A stretch of DNA of 64,000 nt, from positions 7,748-71,747 of the forward strand of contig JBIOYB010000676.1 in the NCBI GenBank assembly GCA_044869915.1, in the 5' to 3' direction. The notes under the pieces are model-generated. The model was not told where the DNA came from, searched no databases, and saw only the letters and a program-made list of their open reading frames with translations. This document shows, one piece after another, positions 7,728 to 15,633 of this stretch (position 1 is its first letter; the number at the start of each line of letters is the position of its first letter). The stretch is from Allorhizocola sp044869915. Its GTDB lineage: Bacteria > Actinomycetota > Actinomycetes > Mycobacteriales > Micromonosporaceae. The translations under genes were made by a program, and so were the position numbers.

Positions 7728-9110
7728 ATGACGGCAGGGCTTTCGGCCGTGGCCGCCTTCGCGGGGACGGCGCCTCCCGGCACGGCGCCTTTGACGTGGG
7801 GGCAGCGCGCCTATTGGCTGGCCGCCCAGCGCCGCGGCTCCAGCGCCACCCTGATCAGCATGCGCCGGGTGCTGGCCACGCCGCGGCGGGCGGCGGCAGA
7901 CGTGGACTCGGTGCTGCGCGCGATCGGCAAACTCCTCGAACGCCACAGCTCGCTGCGCACCCTGATCCACTTCGAGCAGGGGCGGCAGGAGGTGGTGGCC
8001 GGTGGTGAGCAGCCGGTGCTCGTGGTCGCCGCCGATCCGTCCGATCCATCCAATCCGGATGGTGCCGTGACCGCGGCCAGGCTGGCCGAAACCCTGGCGC
8101 AGCAGCCGTTCGACCACGCAGCCGAGCTGCCGCAACGCATCGCACTGGTCCTCGCCGGCGACGGGGCGGTACGCCAGATCGTCATCGTCTTCAGCCACAC
8201 GACCGTCGACTTCCACGCCACCGAGCTGGTCCTGCGGGACCTGCGCCTGCTGCTGCTGCGCGGCGCCGTGCCCACGCCGGCCGGACCGCAATCGGCCGAC
8301 GTGGGCCAAGCCGAACAGGAGGAACAGTCCCAACGCCGCAGCCGGCGCGCGGTCTCCTACTGGCTGGACGGATTCCGGCGGCTGCCCGCAGACACGTTGC
8401 CGCGGGCCGGCCCCGAGCAGCGGCCTCGGTGGCGGCGCTGCGTGCTGGTCTCCCCGGCCGCCGACACCGCGATCCGGCTCATCTCCCGCGAGCACCAGGT
8501 CACCAGCTCGACGGTGCTGCTCGGCGCGGTCGCCGGGATGATGGCCGCGTGGTCCGGCACCGACACGTGCGGCATCCACACCATGGTCAACAACCGTGCC
8601 CTGGACCGGTATCGCGACGCGGTCACCAAGCTCAACCAGCTGGGCCTGGTCGTGGTCGACCTGTCGAGCAAACCGAGCTTTGCCCAGGCCCTGCCTCAGG
8701 TGTGGCAGGCGGCAGTCGGCGCCTATCGGCACGCCTACTACGACCCGGCACAGATGGCCACCGCGTTCGCGGCCGCCGCACTGCCCTACGCGACCGGAGT
8801 CAGCCCGCACTGCTACTTCAACGACATCCGGCTGGCGCCGTCCGACACTGACCTGTTTGGACGAGACACGACCGAAGAAGGGGTGCGCGAAGGCATGCGC
8901 CACAGCACCTTCACGGTCGGGGACGGGATGGAACAGTTCACCTGGCGCCTGCGCATCGAAGTCATCGACGCGCACGACGGCATCGGGCTCGCCCTGACCG
9001 GGGACACCCGCTATCTGCCACCGCCGAAGGCCGAACAGTTCCTCCGGGGCGTCGAGGGGATCCTGGTGCGGGCCGCCTTCCACCCGGTGCCCTGGCCGTG
9101 GACCTCCTAG
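7728..9110 (+). CDS. Stand-alone NRPS condensation-domain-like protein
   Basis: A 460-residue protein with the chloramphenicol-acetyltransferase-type fold of peptide synthetase condensation domains. Motif C1-like LTWGQRAYWL (22-31) and C2-like RHSSLRT (72-78) are clear. The active-site motif HHxxxDG appears as SHTTVDF (156-162), so the essential second histidine (H157) and the aspartate remain but the first histidine and the glycine are changed. No adenylation or carrier domain is attached. Start ATG 7728 has GAGGATCGG upstream. Free-standing condensation proteins join carrier-bound acyl groups to free amines, or act as esterifying or glycopeptide-recruiting domains. Next to two aminotransferases, an amide-forming role is plausible, but no carrier protein lies in the window. 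Its 3' end overlaps the convergent TPR gene by four bases. Confidence 0.7.
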   Translation: MTAGLSAVAAFAGTAPPGTAPLTWGQRAYWLAAQRRGSSATLISMRRVLATPRRAAADVDSVLRAIGKLLERHSSLRTLIHFEQGRQEVVAGGEQPVLVVAADPSDPSNPDGAVTAARLAETLAQQPFDHAAELPQRIALVLAGDGAVRQIVIVFSHTTVDFHATELVLRDLRLLLLRGAVPTPAGPQSADVGQAEQEEQSQRRSRRAVSYWLDGFRRLPADTLPRAGPEQRPRWRRCVLVSPAADTAIRLISREHQVTSSTVLLGAVAGMMAAWSGTDTCGIHTMVNNRALDRYRDAVTKLNQLGLVVVDLSSKPSFAQALPQVWQAAVGAYRHAYYDPAQMATAFAAAALPYATGVSPHCYFNDIRLAPSDTDLFGRDTTEEGVREGMRHSTFTVGDGMEQFTWRLRIEVIDAHDGIGLALTGDTRYLPPPKAEQFLRGVEGILVRAAFHPVPWPWTS

Positions 9111-11968
9111 ACAACGGGTGTCGAATCTCGAGGAAGTGCTGGGCCGCTGTTCAAAGACGGCAGGTCGGAGCTGCGGTCAAGGAGCGTGCGGACCTCCTCG
9201 ACGCGGTTGGCCAACTCCGGTCTGACCTGCCGCAGCGCGGCCAGGTCGGAGCGCGTGTCGAGGACTTGGGACCACAGGACGGCGCGGCCCGCTTCGAGTA
9301 ACTCGGCGGCGCGTTGCGGGTCGCCGACGATGATAGCCACGGCGGATGCGTCGCTGGACACTCCTGTGGCTTCGGTGAGTTGGCGCTCCTGGTCGGCGCG
9401 GCTCAATGCTCGCCAGGCCAGGAGTGGCAGCAGTGGGAGGGCTCGTTCGTATCCCTCCAACGCCGTGTGCGGGTCGCCATCCTCAACGGCCATGCCGGCC
9501 CAGCGCAGCGCGGCGTCCAATCGCAGAGACGATGGCGCTGCTTGTGTGGCGGCCGTGCGGCGGGCTGTCTGCAGCGCCTCCGCCCGGTCTTGTGGGTCAC
9601 CACGATAGAGCAGCGCCGTGCCGAGAAAATGAAGCCGCATCGCTTGTTCGGGCTCGTCTGAAGCTGTGTTCTGGACGACGTTTCGCAGCAGGGCGATCGC
9701 GTCCTCGATGTCCTCACGCGCGCCGGTGTGGCTGAAGCGGGTGGACAGCGCACTGCCCAGCGCGGCGTGGTAGCGCAGCCGGCGCAGTGGCCCGACTTCG
9801 GGATCGTCACCGGCTGCGCGGACGACGGCGATGGACTCGTCGAGATCGGCTGTGTCCCGGGAATGCCGGTATCGGAAACCGAGCGCGTTGGCGAGGTTGA
9901 GCTGGACGCTGGGCCGTCTGGCGGCTGCGACCCACGTTGCGGCCGTTCGCAGTACGGCGATCGCCTCGTCGAGGTCCGCCCGCCGGGTGGCTATGAGGTA
10001 GCGGCTGGTCAGGAGGTATCCAAGGTTGAGGCGCGCATTGGTGGCGTCGTCACTGCCAGGCTCGCTGAGGCGCAACGCCTCCCGGCAGGCGCCGATGGCG
10101 TCGTCGAGATCTGTGCTCGAGCCGGTCAGATGGGATCGGAAGTGCAGGGCTGCCGCGAGATTGTTCAGCGTGCCCGGCCGGGCGAGTGCCGTGGCGCCGA
10201 GTGCGTTGAGGGCCTTCCGGATCTCGACGATCGCCTCATCCAGGTTTGCCGCGACGCCGTAGCGCTCGTATCGGTCGGTCAGAGCCCGGCCCAGTGCCGA
10301 GCGGGTCAACTCCGCGCCGAACGTGCCCGGTGCGGCCAGCGTGACGGCCTCCCGCATGGCCGTGACGCCGCCGTCGAGGTCATTGGCGTCGCTGGTGCGC
10401 CGATACCGGTCGAGCAGAGCGCTGCCAAAGTTGTGGCTGGCTCGTGCGCGATCGGCATGCCCGATGGGCGTGATGTCCAGCGCGTGGCGCGACATCTCGA
10501 CCGCGGCATCGGCGTCTGCGAGCCGGCCGAGCCGGTTGAACCGCAGCCGGAAAGCGTTACCGAGGTTGCCCAGCCAGTCGGGCAGCGCAGGATGGCCGGC
10601 CCCGTCGGCGACGGCCCGTCGGCCCAACGCCACCGACTCGTCGATGTCTTCCAGGTGGCCGTTGAGCAGGAAGCGGCTGAGATAGGCGGCCGACAGCATC
10701 GACATCGCGTGCGGGGCATCCGGGCCGCCGATATCCACCGCCGTGCGCAACACCTGGATCGACTCGTCGAGAACGCCCGGGTCGCTGTCTCTTTCGTGCA
10801 GCACGATGAGCAAAGAGCCCAGGTTTGCCAGGTTCATCGCCTGTATCGGGTGGCCCGGCGGGATGAGATCGCGTGCGAGACGAGTCACGTCGATGGCCTC
10901 CAGGAGCGCGGCCGTGTCACCGGTCAACTCGTTGCGCTGGCCCAAAAAGCGGCCGAGGAACGTCAGCGCGCCAGCGCGCCGGATCTTGGAGTCGGTGGAG
11001 TCGTCATCGGACAGCCGCAGCAGGTCGAGCATTTCCCGGATCGCGGCCACCGCAGCGGTGTTGTCGGCGACGGATTGCCGGTCACCGGCGCGTTGCGAGA
11101 GCGCCGCGGCCCACGAAAACAGCGCGGCCGGCCGGGCCGGGTCCCCCACGGGATGAACCGCGAGGCGCAGGCGCCCCAATGCCAGCGCCTGCTCGGTGGT
11201 GATCGGTCCGTGGCCGGGCGGAAGCTCGGCGATCTCGGCGCCGAGCTCTGCGGACATCTCGTCGTCCACGGACTCCAGCAGCGCCTCCGCGAGGGCTACC
11301 CGGGACTCGATCGTGCCGGCGAGTTCGTACACCGTGAGCAATGTGTCGCCGAGAAGCTGGCGCAGGTGGGGGAGGTCCGGATCGTCATCAGGGACCTCCG
11401 CGAGCAGCGCACGGATCGTGGTGGCCGCGGCTTCGGCCTCGCCGACCCGACCGGTCAATCTGGCTTGTAGCGACCGGTAGTGCGCTTGGAGAACAGCCGC
11501 CCGCGACCTTACGGGATGCCCCGCCGGAGTCAGATCCATGGACAGCGTGAGGCCGTTGATGATCCGGTTGAGCCGGGCAAGGTCGTCGGAAGCGTCAGCG
11601 CTCAACGCGACCGTCATGGAAAAGAAGAGTCCTGCCCAACTCTCGCGCTGGCCATCGTCCACATCGGCCAGCGTCCGCGGGTCGTCAAGGGCGTCGATCG
11701 CCATGCCCAGCACCTCGGGACGCTGCCGGGGATCGATCGCCGCCACCTGATCGGCCAGGTCGATCGCCGTGGCGAGATGCTGCGGGTCATCCGAGGCAAA
11801 GAAGCGACACCACATCAGGTCCGCCAGCAGGGGCAGGTCAGTGCCGGCCCCCAACAGCAAGGCCGCGTGGCGATCCGTCTCGATGGAAAACAGCCCGTCG
11901 CTGTCTTCGTTGGCGTAGTACGCGTCAACCTGGGCCTGAATCGCCGTGCGAGCCGCAGCGGGGGTCAC
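9107..11968 (-). CDS. Large TPR protein of the CHAT-associated type, lacking the CHAT protease domain
   Basis: A 953-residue cytoplasmic protein made of tetratricopeptide-like helical repeats, many of the form DLDEAIxxxRxA followed by a GxxLxxRY-type helix, from about residue 120 to 860. The last 100 residues (LPLLPLLAWRALSRADQERQL, then ELLEAGRAVLWSQVLDTRSDL) are the linker that in actinobacterial CHAT proteins leads into the caspase-like CHAT domain. Here the protein stops just after that linker, so the protease domain is absent. GTG at 11968 is chosen because the N-terminal helices begin there. It is divergent from the EACC1-caspase pair across 313 bases. A likely reading is that it is the sensor or scaffold and the neighbouring caspase supplies the protease in trans; this is inference. 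Confidence 0.8.
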   Translation of the reverse strand: MTPAAARTAIQAQVDAYYANEDSDGLFSIETDRHAALLLGAGTDLPLLADLMWCRFFASDDPQHLATAIDLADQVAAIDPRQRPEVLGMAIDALDDPRTLADVDDGQRESWAGLFFSMTVALSADASDDLARLNRIINGLTLSMDLTPAGHPVRSRAAVLQAHYRSLQARLTGRVGEAEAAATTIRALLAEVPDDDPDLPHLRQLLGDTLLTVYELAGTIESRVALAEALLESVDDEMSAELGAEIAELPPGHGPITTEQALALGRLRLAVHPVGDPARPAALFSWAAALSQRAGDRQSVADNTAAVAAIREMLDLLRLSDDDSTDSKIRRAGALTFLGRFLGQRNELTGDTAALLEAIDVTRLARDLIPPGHPIQAMNLANLGSLLIVLHERDSDPGVLDESIQVLRTAVDIGGPDAPHAMSMLSAAYLSRFLLNGHLEDIDESVALGRRAVADGAGHPALPDWLGNLGNAFRLRFNRLGRLADADAAVEMSRHALDITPIGHADRARASHNFGSALLDRYRRTSDANDLDGGVTAMREAVTLAAPGTFGAELTRSALGRALTDRYERYGVAANLDEAIVEIRKALNALGATALARPGTLNNLAAALHFRSHLTGSSTDLDDAIGACREALRLSEPGSDDATNARLNLGYLLTSRYLIATRRADLDEAIAVLRTAATWVAAARRPSVQLNLANALGFRYRHSRDTADLDESIAVVRAAGDDPEVGPLRRLRYHAALGSALSTRFSHTGAREDIEDAIALLRNVVQNTASDEPEQAMRLHFLGTALLYRGDPQDRAEALQTARRTAATQAAPSSLRLDAALRWAGMAVEDGDPHTALEGYERALPLLPLLAWRALSRADQERQLTEATGVSSDASAVAIIVGDPQRAAELLEAGRAVLWSQVLDTRSDLAALRQVRPELANRVEEVRTLLDRSSDLPSLNSGPALPRDSTPVV

Positions 11969-12281
11969 ACACCCAACGTACAAGCAAGCGGCTCGGTGAG
12001 GCTGGGAAGGTCGGGTGGGCGCGGGTGTCGCCGTTACACGGGCCGTCCCGTGTCCAAGGTGGCCAAAAGGAACTGCCGGTGCGCGGCGGGCGCAGGTGTG
12101 CTGGATGACTTCGGCGCTATCGGCCCGCTGGTGCGCTTTCAGGTGGACGATCATGCGCAAACTGTCATGTTGTCGGCTGCACGCATAGGCGTCGGTGTCT
12201 ATGTTGTGTGCACGTCGGGCCGAAGGTGGGAAGAATGGATCCAGTGCACAAAAGCACGAGCTGGGCGCACGAGTCGAGTTG
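11969..12281. promoter_or_regulatory. Divergent control region between the TPR gene and the EACC1-caspase genes
   Basis: This 313-base gap must hold promoters for both directions. It contains a perfect 7-bp inverted repeat with a 4-base loop, ACACGGG/CCCGTGT at 12036-12053, a possible operator. It also holds a 15-codon reading frame with a good ribosome site (listed separately). I could not pick clear -35/-10 pairs. Confidence 0.45.
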
Positions 12282-12282
12282 A
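12235..12282 (+). CDS. Possible 15-residue leader peptide coupled to EACC1
   Basis: An ATG at 12235 is preceded by AAGGTGGGAAG, the best ribosome-binding sequence in the region. The frame reads MDPVHKSTSWAHESS and ends in a TGA at 12280-12282 that shares its A with the ATG of the EACC1 gene (TGATG). EACC1 itself has no Shine-Dalgarno sequence at that ATG, so ribosomes finishing the small frame could reinitiate there. It could be a true leader peptide or only a translation-coupling device. Alternatively EACC1 starts at the in-frame GTG 12195 or ATG 12201. Confidence 0.4.
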   Translation: MDPVHKSTSWAHESS

Positions 12283-12638
12283 TGATCCGGCCGGCGACCG
12301 GCCGGTTTCATCCAGATGATCCACGGTGGGCCCACGATGTAAAAGCTCTGGAGCAAGCCTTGCGCGCCAGAATGGATACTCCTCATACGCATCCCCAAGC
12401 CGGGATGAAGGGACGGGGTGACGCCACGCAGGCCATCGTTATCACGATCACATCGCTGAACCTCCTTGGCCACGCGGTTGATGTCCTGAAAACCTGGCTT
12501 GCGCGTGATCGGGAGCGATCATTTCGCTGTACCGTCAATTCAGGGCACGCGAGTGCCGAGATCGAGGTGAAGGGGCACGACGAAGCGGCTACACATCGCC
12601 TTGTGGCTAGCGTCCGCGACCTGCTTGAGCCCAGATGA
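12282..12638 (+). CDS. Effector-associated constant component EACC1-like protein
   Basis: A 118-residue protein matching the pattern of EACC1 (PF19953): an N-terminal helical stretch (DVKALEQALRARM), a PxxxGMKG turn, a hydrophobic helix ending in VLKTWL, and a C-terminal beta strand/helix pair (IEVKGHDEAA, LVASVRDLL). EACC1 genes are the constant partner encoded directly before variable effector proteins (caspases, TIR, trypsin and others) in the NTP-dependent conflict systems described from multicellular bacteria. It overlaps the caspase gene by ATGA, which fits co-translation and complex formation. Start choice is the ATG coupled to the preceding small frame by TGATG; a GTG at 12195 would add 29 residues without family similarity. 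Function of the family is unproven; regulation of the effector is assumed. Confidence 0.65.
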   Translation: MIRPATGRFHPDDPRWAHDVKALEQALRARMDTPHTHPQAGMKGRGDATQAIVITITSLNLLGHAVDVLKTWLARDRERSFRCTVNSGHASAEIEVKGHDEAATHRLVASVRDLLEPR

Positions 12639-14446
12639 TCGCGCAAGAGTTGCGCTATCGCGCTCTGCTCATCGGCAATGCCTGGTACACAGGGGGTCTT
12701 GCCGACCTCAAGGGACCAGAACATGACGTTGAACTGCTAAGTGCGGCTTTGACAAACCGTCGTTGGGGGCTTTTTCGGTCCGCTGATGTGTCCTGCATGT
12801 TCGGGCGGCCGGAAACGGAGGCACGTAAACGGATTGAACAATTCTTTTCCGCGGCTCGCCACGAGGATGTGTTATTCCTCTACTTCAGCGGACATGGCGA
12901 GTTGTTTGGTGATGATCTCTTTCTTTGTACCGAGGAGACCGACCTCAGTAACCTGCGGACGACCGCTATCCCGGCGAGACTGATCAGCGAGTGTGCCGAA
13001 TGGACTCCCGCGCGACGTAAGGTCATAGTGCTGGATTGCTGCCACAGCGGTGCTTTCAAGTCCAGTTTGGACTACTCGCAGCTATATGGCGAAGGGCGCT
13101 TCGTCCTCACCAGCACATACCGCATAGGAAACTCGCGCGACGCATCGGTCGACGGCCGGCCCGGCCCATTCACCGAGTGCCTGGCGGCTGCTCTGCGCAG
13201 CAAGGCATCCGACGATGAAGGGATCGTTACGTTTTCCGCGGTCCGCCGCTATGTCACCGAAGAACTGAGGAAGGCGACATCCCAGCGAGCGGGTTCGCAA
13301 GGCGACCATTTCGGAGATCTAATGCTAGCGCGTCGGCAGACACCGGCGGCATCTGGAGGGGTCAAAGGCGCCGTGCGGGCCAGTGCCGGCGAGCACTCGA
13401 AGGCGGCCGGCGACGAAAAGACTGCGCTACAAGAATTGGAGTGGCCCGTTACACCAACGGTTGACCAGGCAAGCGTCGCCCTGTCCCAATGGGCGGACGG
13501 CCGATGGTACCTCCCTAGGCAGATGATCCGTGCGGTCACGCAGGTGCGAGACGCCAGCGTCGCGCGGCTTACCGTGACGACGGTGAAACAAGAAAGCCGC
13601 AGCGAGAGAGAAGTGACGGCCCCAAGCCGCATCCAGTTACTTCCCGAACTCCGGTACACCGGCCCTATCGCGCACGCGGTTACGCCTGTAGACCATGAAG
13701 CGCGACTATGGGAAAACTGTAACTTTAAAGGATGGCGTCGAGGAAGCGAACAGAACAAGGCGTGCGGCGTTTGCCCGGAGGCCTCTGGGCGAATGAAATG
13801 CCGCAGCTGCAATGGAAGAGGCACAGTAAAGAGGTCTGTCCAGTACCAGCCAGAGGGTAACACTGTGGCGCGGCATCGGGCTCAGCAGTACGACATAGAA
13901 ACACCTTGCGGTGGCTGCTATGGGAAAGGGTTGTCCGCATGCAGGCGATGTGGTGGGACTGGGAAGTTGAAGACTGTGGTGAAGGGAAGGGTGGTCAGGC
14001 AGGCGGAGGTGAAAGAGGCGTACGTCACCGAACGGGACGATTCGAAGCGGGCGGGACCTTACCAATCTCATGGCAGCCTTGAAGATATTGACCTCTCCGG
14101 CATTCCCGACTCGATACGCGAGAAACTCGAAGACAAGTGGGATGAGTTGACCAAGCCCGCGCGAGCCTTCGGCTGGAGGTTCAGATCCGACCTGGCTATC
14201 CTTCCACGGTCTGTAGCGGAGTTCGACGACGGCAATACCATCCGGCACGCCATGCTCTATGGGCGAAACCTCGACGTTGCCATGCGGAAGCGAGAGGTGC
14301 TCGCGATCTTCTGTGTGACGGCATTGGCCGCCTTCCGCAGATGGATACCCAGGCTGTTTCGGCAGGCAAAGCGCAAGCCTGCATACATTGCACTACTGTT
14401 CGCGGCGGTCTCGCTGTTAGTCCTTCTGCTCGTGGCGACGCGATAG
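12635..14446 (+). CDS. Caspase-family (C14) effector with DnaJ-type zinc region and C-terminal membrane anchor
   Basis: A 603-residue protein. Residues 8-230 are a caspase/metacaspase domain: YFSGHG with His87 and VLDCCHSG with Cys136 form the catalytic dyad. After a 140-residue linker come four CxxCxGxG-like elements: C377/C380 (irregular), C389/C392 (CRSCNGRG), C425/C428 (CGGCYGKG) and C436/C439 (CRRCGGTG). These are the zinc-binding pattern of the DnaJ cysteine-rich domain, but there is no J domain. Residues 582-600 are a single hydrophobic helix, giving a tail-anchored protein with the protease in the cytoplasm. It overlaps EACC1 by ATGA. The gene is visibly less G+C-rich than its neighbours and has TTA leucine codons at L80, L335 and L595, rare in such genomes; this suggests transfer or bldA-type control. 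Likely a regulated death or defence effector; substrate unknown. Confidence 0.8.
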   Translation: MIAQELRYRALLIGNAWYTGGLADLKGPEHDVELLSAALTNRRWGLFRSADVSCMFGRPETEARKRIEQFFSAARHEDVLFLYFSGHGELFGDDLFLCTEETDLSNLRTTAIPARLISECAEWTPARRKVIVLDCCHSGAFKSSLDYSQLYGEGRFVLTSTYRIGNSRDASVDGRPGPFTECLAAALRSKASDDEGIVTFSAVRRYVTEELRKATSQRAGSQGDHFGDLMLARRQTPAASGGVKGAVRASAGEHSKAAGDEKTALQELEWPVTPTVDQASVALSQWADGRWYLPRQMIRAVTQVRDASVARLTVTTVKQESRSEREVTAPSRIQLLPELRYTGPIAHAVTPVDHEARLWENCNFKGWRRGSEQNKACGVCPEASGRMKCRSCNGRGTVKRSVQYQPEGNTVARHRAQQYDIETPCGGCYGKGLSACRRCGGTGKLKTVVKGRVVRQAEVKEAYVTERDDSKRAGPYQSHGSLEDIDLSGIPDSIREKLEDKWDELTKPARAFGWRFRSDLAILPRSVAEFDDGNTIRHAMLYGRNLDVAMRKREVLAIFCVTALAAFRRWIPRLFRQAKRKPAYIALLFAAVSLLVLLLVATR

Positions 14447-14540
14447 CCCGATTGCTCAGTGCCCGCATGTCGCGCGCCACGAGCACGAGTTCCGGCGAAG
14501 ATCTTGTGGGGCCGGGTCCGGTAGGGCTCAGCCGGCAAGG

Positions 14541-15092
14541 CTAGCCATGGGATCGCAGGCCCGCGACAAACACGGAGATGATCCGTTCCTGGGCCGCCAT
14601 ATTGGGAGCGACCTTCTCCATTGCCATGGAAGCGCCATAGAGCAGCCCGATCAGGTCGGTGACCTGAACATCGGATCGGACCGTGCCCTCTTGCTTGGCC
14701 TGCTTGAGCAGGTCATCGAGCGCCCGCCACAGCGCCGTCGCCGGGGCCGCGGCAGCCGTGTCCACCTCGACGCCTGCCTGCGACAGGGCATCGGCCAGGG
14801 CTTTCTTGTTCGCACTCTGCGCGACGGCGCTGCGGAAGAACACAAACAGGGCCTCTCCCGGTCGCTGCGCGACGGACAGCGCCTCGGCTTCGGCGACCAA
14901 ACGGTCCAGCCGCGCCACAAAAACCGCACGCAGCAGATCCTCTTTTGCCGGAAAGTGCCGAAACAGCGTGCCGATCCCCACCCCTGCCACCCTGGCGATC
15001 TCCTCGGTCGACGCGGCCACGCCCTTGGCCGCGAAGACCTCCTCGGCGGCCTCAAGCAACCTGGCCCGGTTACGCAATGCGTCAACTCGCAC
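14541..15092 (-). CDS. TetR-family repressor
   Basis: A 183-residue TetR protein with an N-terminal helix-turn-helix (residues 5-50: LLEAAEEVFAAKGV, STEEIARVAGVGIGTLFRHF). The C-terminal ligand domain resembles those of SACE_7040/YbiH-type regulators with a VTDLIGLLYG helix. The GTG at 15092 is chosen because GAGG lies eight bases upstream and the family match begins there. It is divergent from a SnoaL-like gene, and two CGGA-type palindromes fill the 73-base gap, a classical self-regulated repressor/target pair. The effector is unknown. Confidence 0.85.
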   Translation of the reverse strand: MRVDALRNRARLLEAAEEVFAAKGVAASTEEIARVAGVGIGTLFRHFPAKEDLLRAVFVARLDRLVAEAEALSVAQRPGEALFVFFRSAVAQSANKKALADALSQAGVEVDTAAAAPATALWRALDDLLKQAKQEGTVRSDVQVTDLIGLLYGASMAMEKVAPNMAAQERIISVFVAGLRSHG

Positions 15093-15101
15093 GACAATAC
15101 C

Positions 15102-15150
15102 TCGACAAACGGAGTGATCAGTCCGTATAGTTTCCGGAGTAAGCACTCCG
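15102..15150 (+). promoter_or_regulatory. Promoter with two TetR operator-like palindromes
   Basis: TCGACA (15102-15107) and TATAGT (15126-15131), 18 bases apart, form a credible promoter for the SnoaL-like gene. Within the spacer lies CGGAGTGATCAGTCCG (15110-15125; palindromic except one base pair). Just after the -10 lies CGGAGTAAGCACTCCG (15135-15150; perfect 6-bp arms). Both sites would block RNA polymerase when bound by the divergent TetR protein. Confidence 0.6.
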
Positions 15151-15165
15151 ATTGTAGGGGATCAC

Positions 15166-15558
15166 ATGACACCCAAAGAATTGCACGCCCGGCTGCTCGC
15201 GGGGATCACGCAACAGCGGTGGGGCGAGCTGGCCGACCTATACGCCGAAAACACCGTGGTGGACATGCCGTTTGGCAACCAGCACATCGAAGGCCGGGAA
15301 ACCGTCCGAGCCCACTTCAGCCGAGCCGCGCAGGGACCGCTGCAACTGCGCGCACGCGACATCGTCTTCCATGAAACCGCCGATCCCGAGGTCGTCATCG
15401 CCGAATGGGTCTACGACGGCGCTATCACGACCACCGGCCACCGGTTCTCCGCCGCAAACGTCCAGGTCCTACGGGTGCGCGACGGCCTCATCGTCGAATC
15501 CCGCGACTACCACGACCACGCCGCACTCACGGCGGCACTCACCGCAGCCACCGAGTAA
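15166..15558 (+). CDS. SnoaL-like / NTF2-fold protein
   Basis: A 130-residue protein of the NTF2/SnoaL fold: an N-terminal helix pair (LLAGITQQRWGELADLYAE), VVDMPFGNQHIEGRETVRAHF, and a curved sheet ending in QVLRVRDGLIVESRDYHDH. Members range from polyketide cyclases and ketosteroid isomerase-like enzymes to binding proteins, so no reaction can be assigned. ATG 15166 has a GGGG ribosome site at 15157-15160. It is controlled from the palindrome-rich region shared with the divergent TetR gene, so it is probably the main target of that repressor. Confidence 0.75.
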   Translation: MTPKELHARLLAGITQQRWGELADLYAENTVVDMPFGNQHIEGRETVRAHFSRAAQGPLQLRARDIVFHETADPEVVIAEWVYDGAITTTGHRFSAANVQVLRVRDGLIVESRDYHDHAALTAALTAATE

Positions 15559-15576
15559 GCCGGCGTTTCAGCCGGC
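15559..15576 (+). terminator. Short hairpin after the SnoaL-like gene
   Basis: GCCGGC at 15559-15564 and again at 15571-15576 make a 6-bp stem with loop GTTTCA, starting right at the stop codon. There is no T-run, so termination is only possible. Confidence 0.3.
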
Positions 15577-15633
15577 CCCCGGATCGTGTCGTGGAGGGTG
15601 CAAACCCAACCTGCCAGACATAGATTGTTCTCC

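Noticed and set aside
9728..11470. A 580-codon open frame on the plus strand
   Set aside because: Antisense to the TPR gene; no recognisable domains and no ribosome site.
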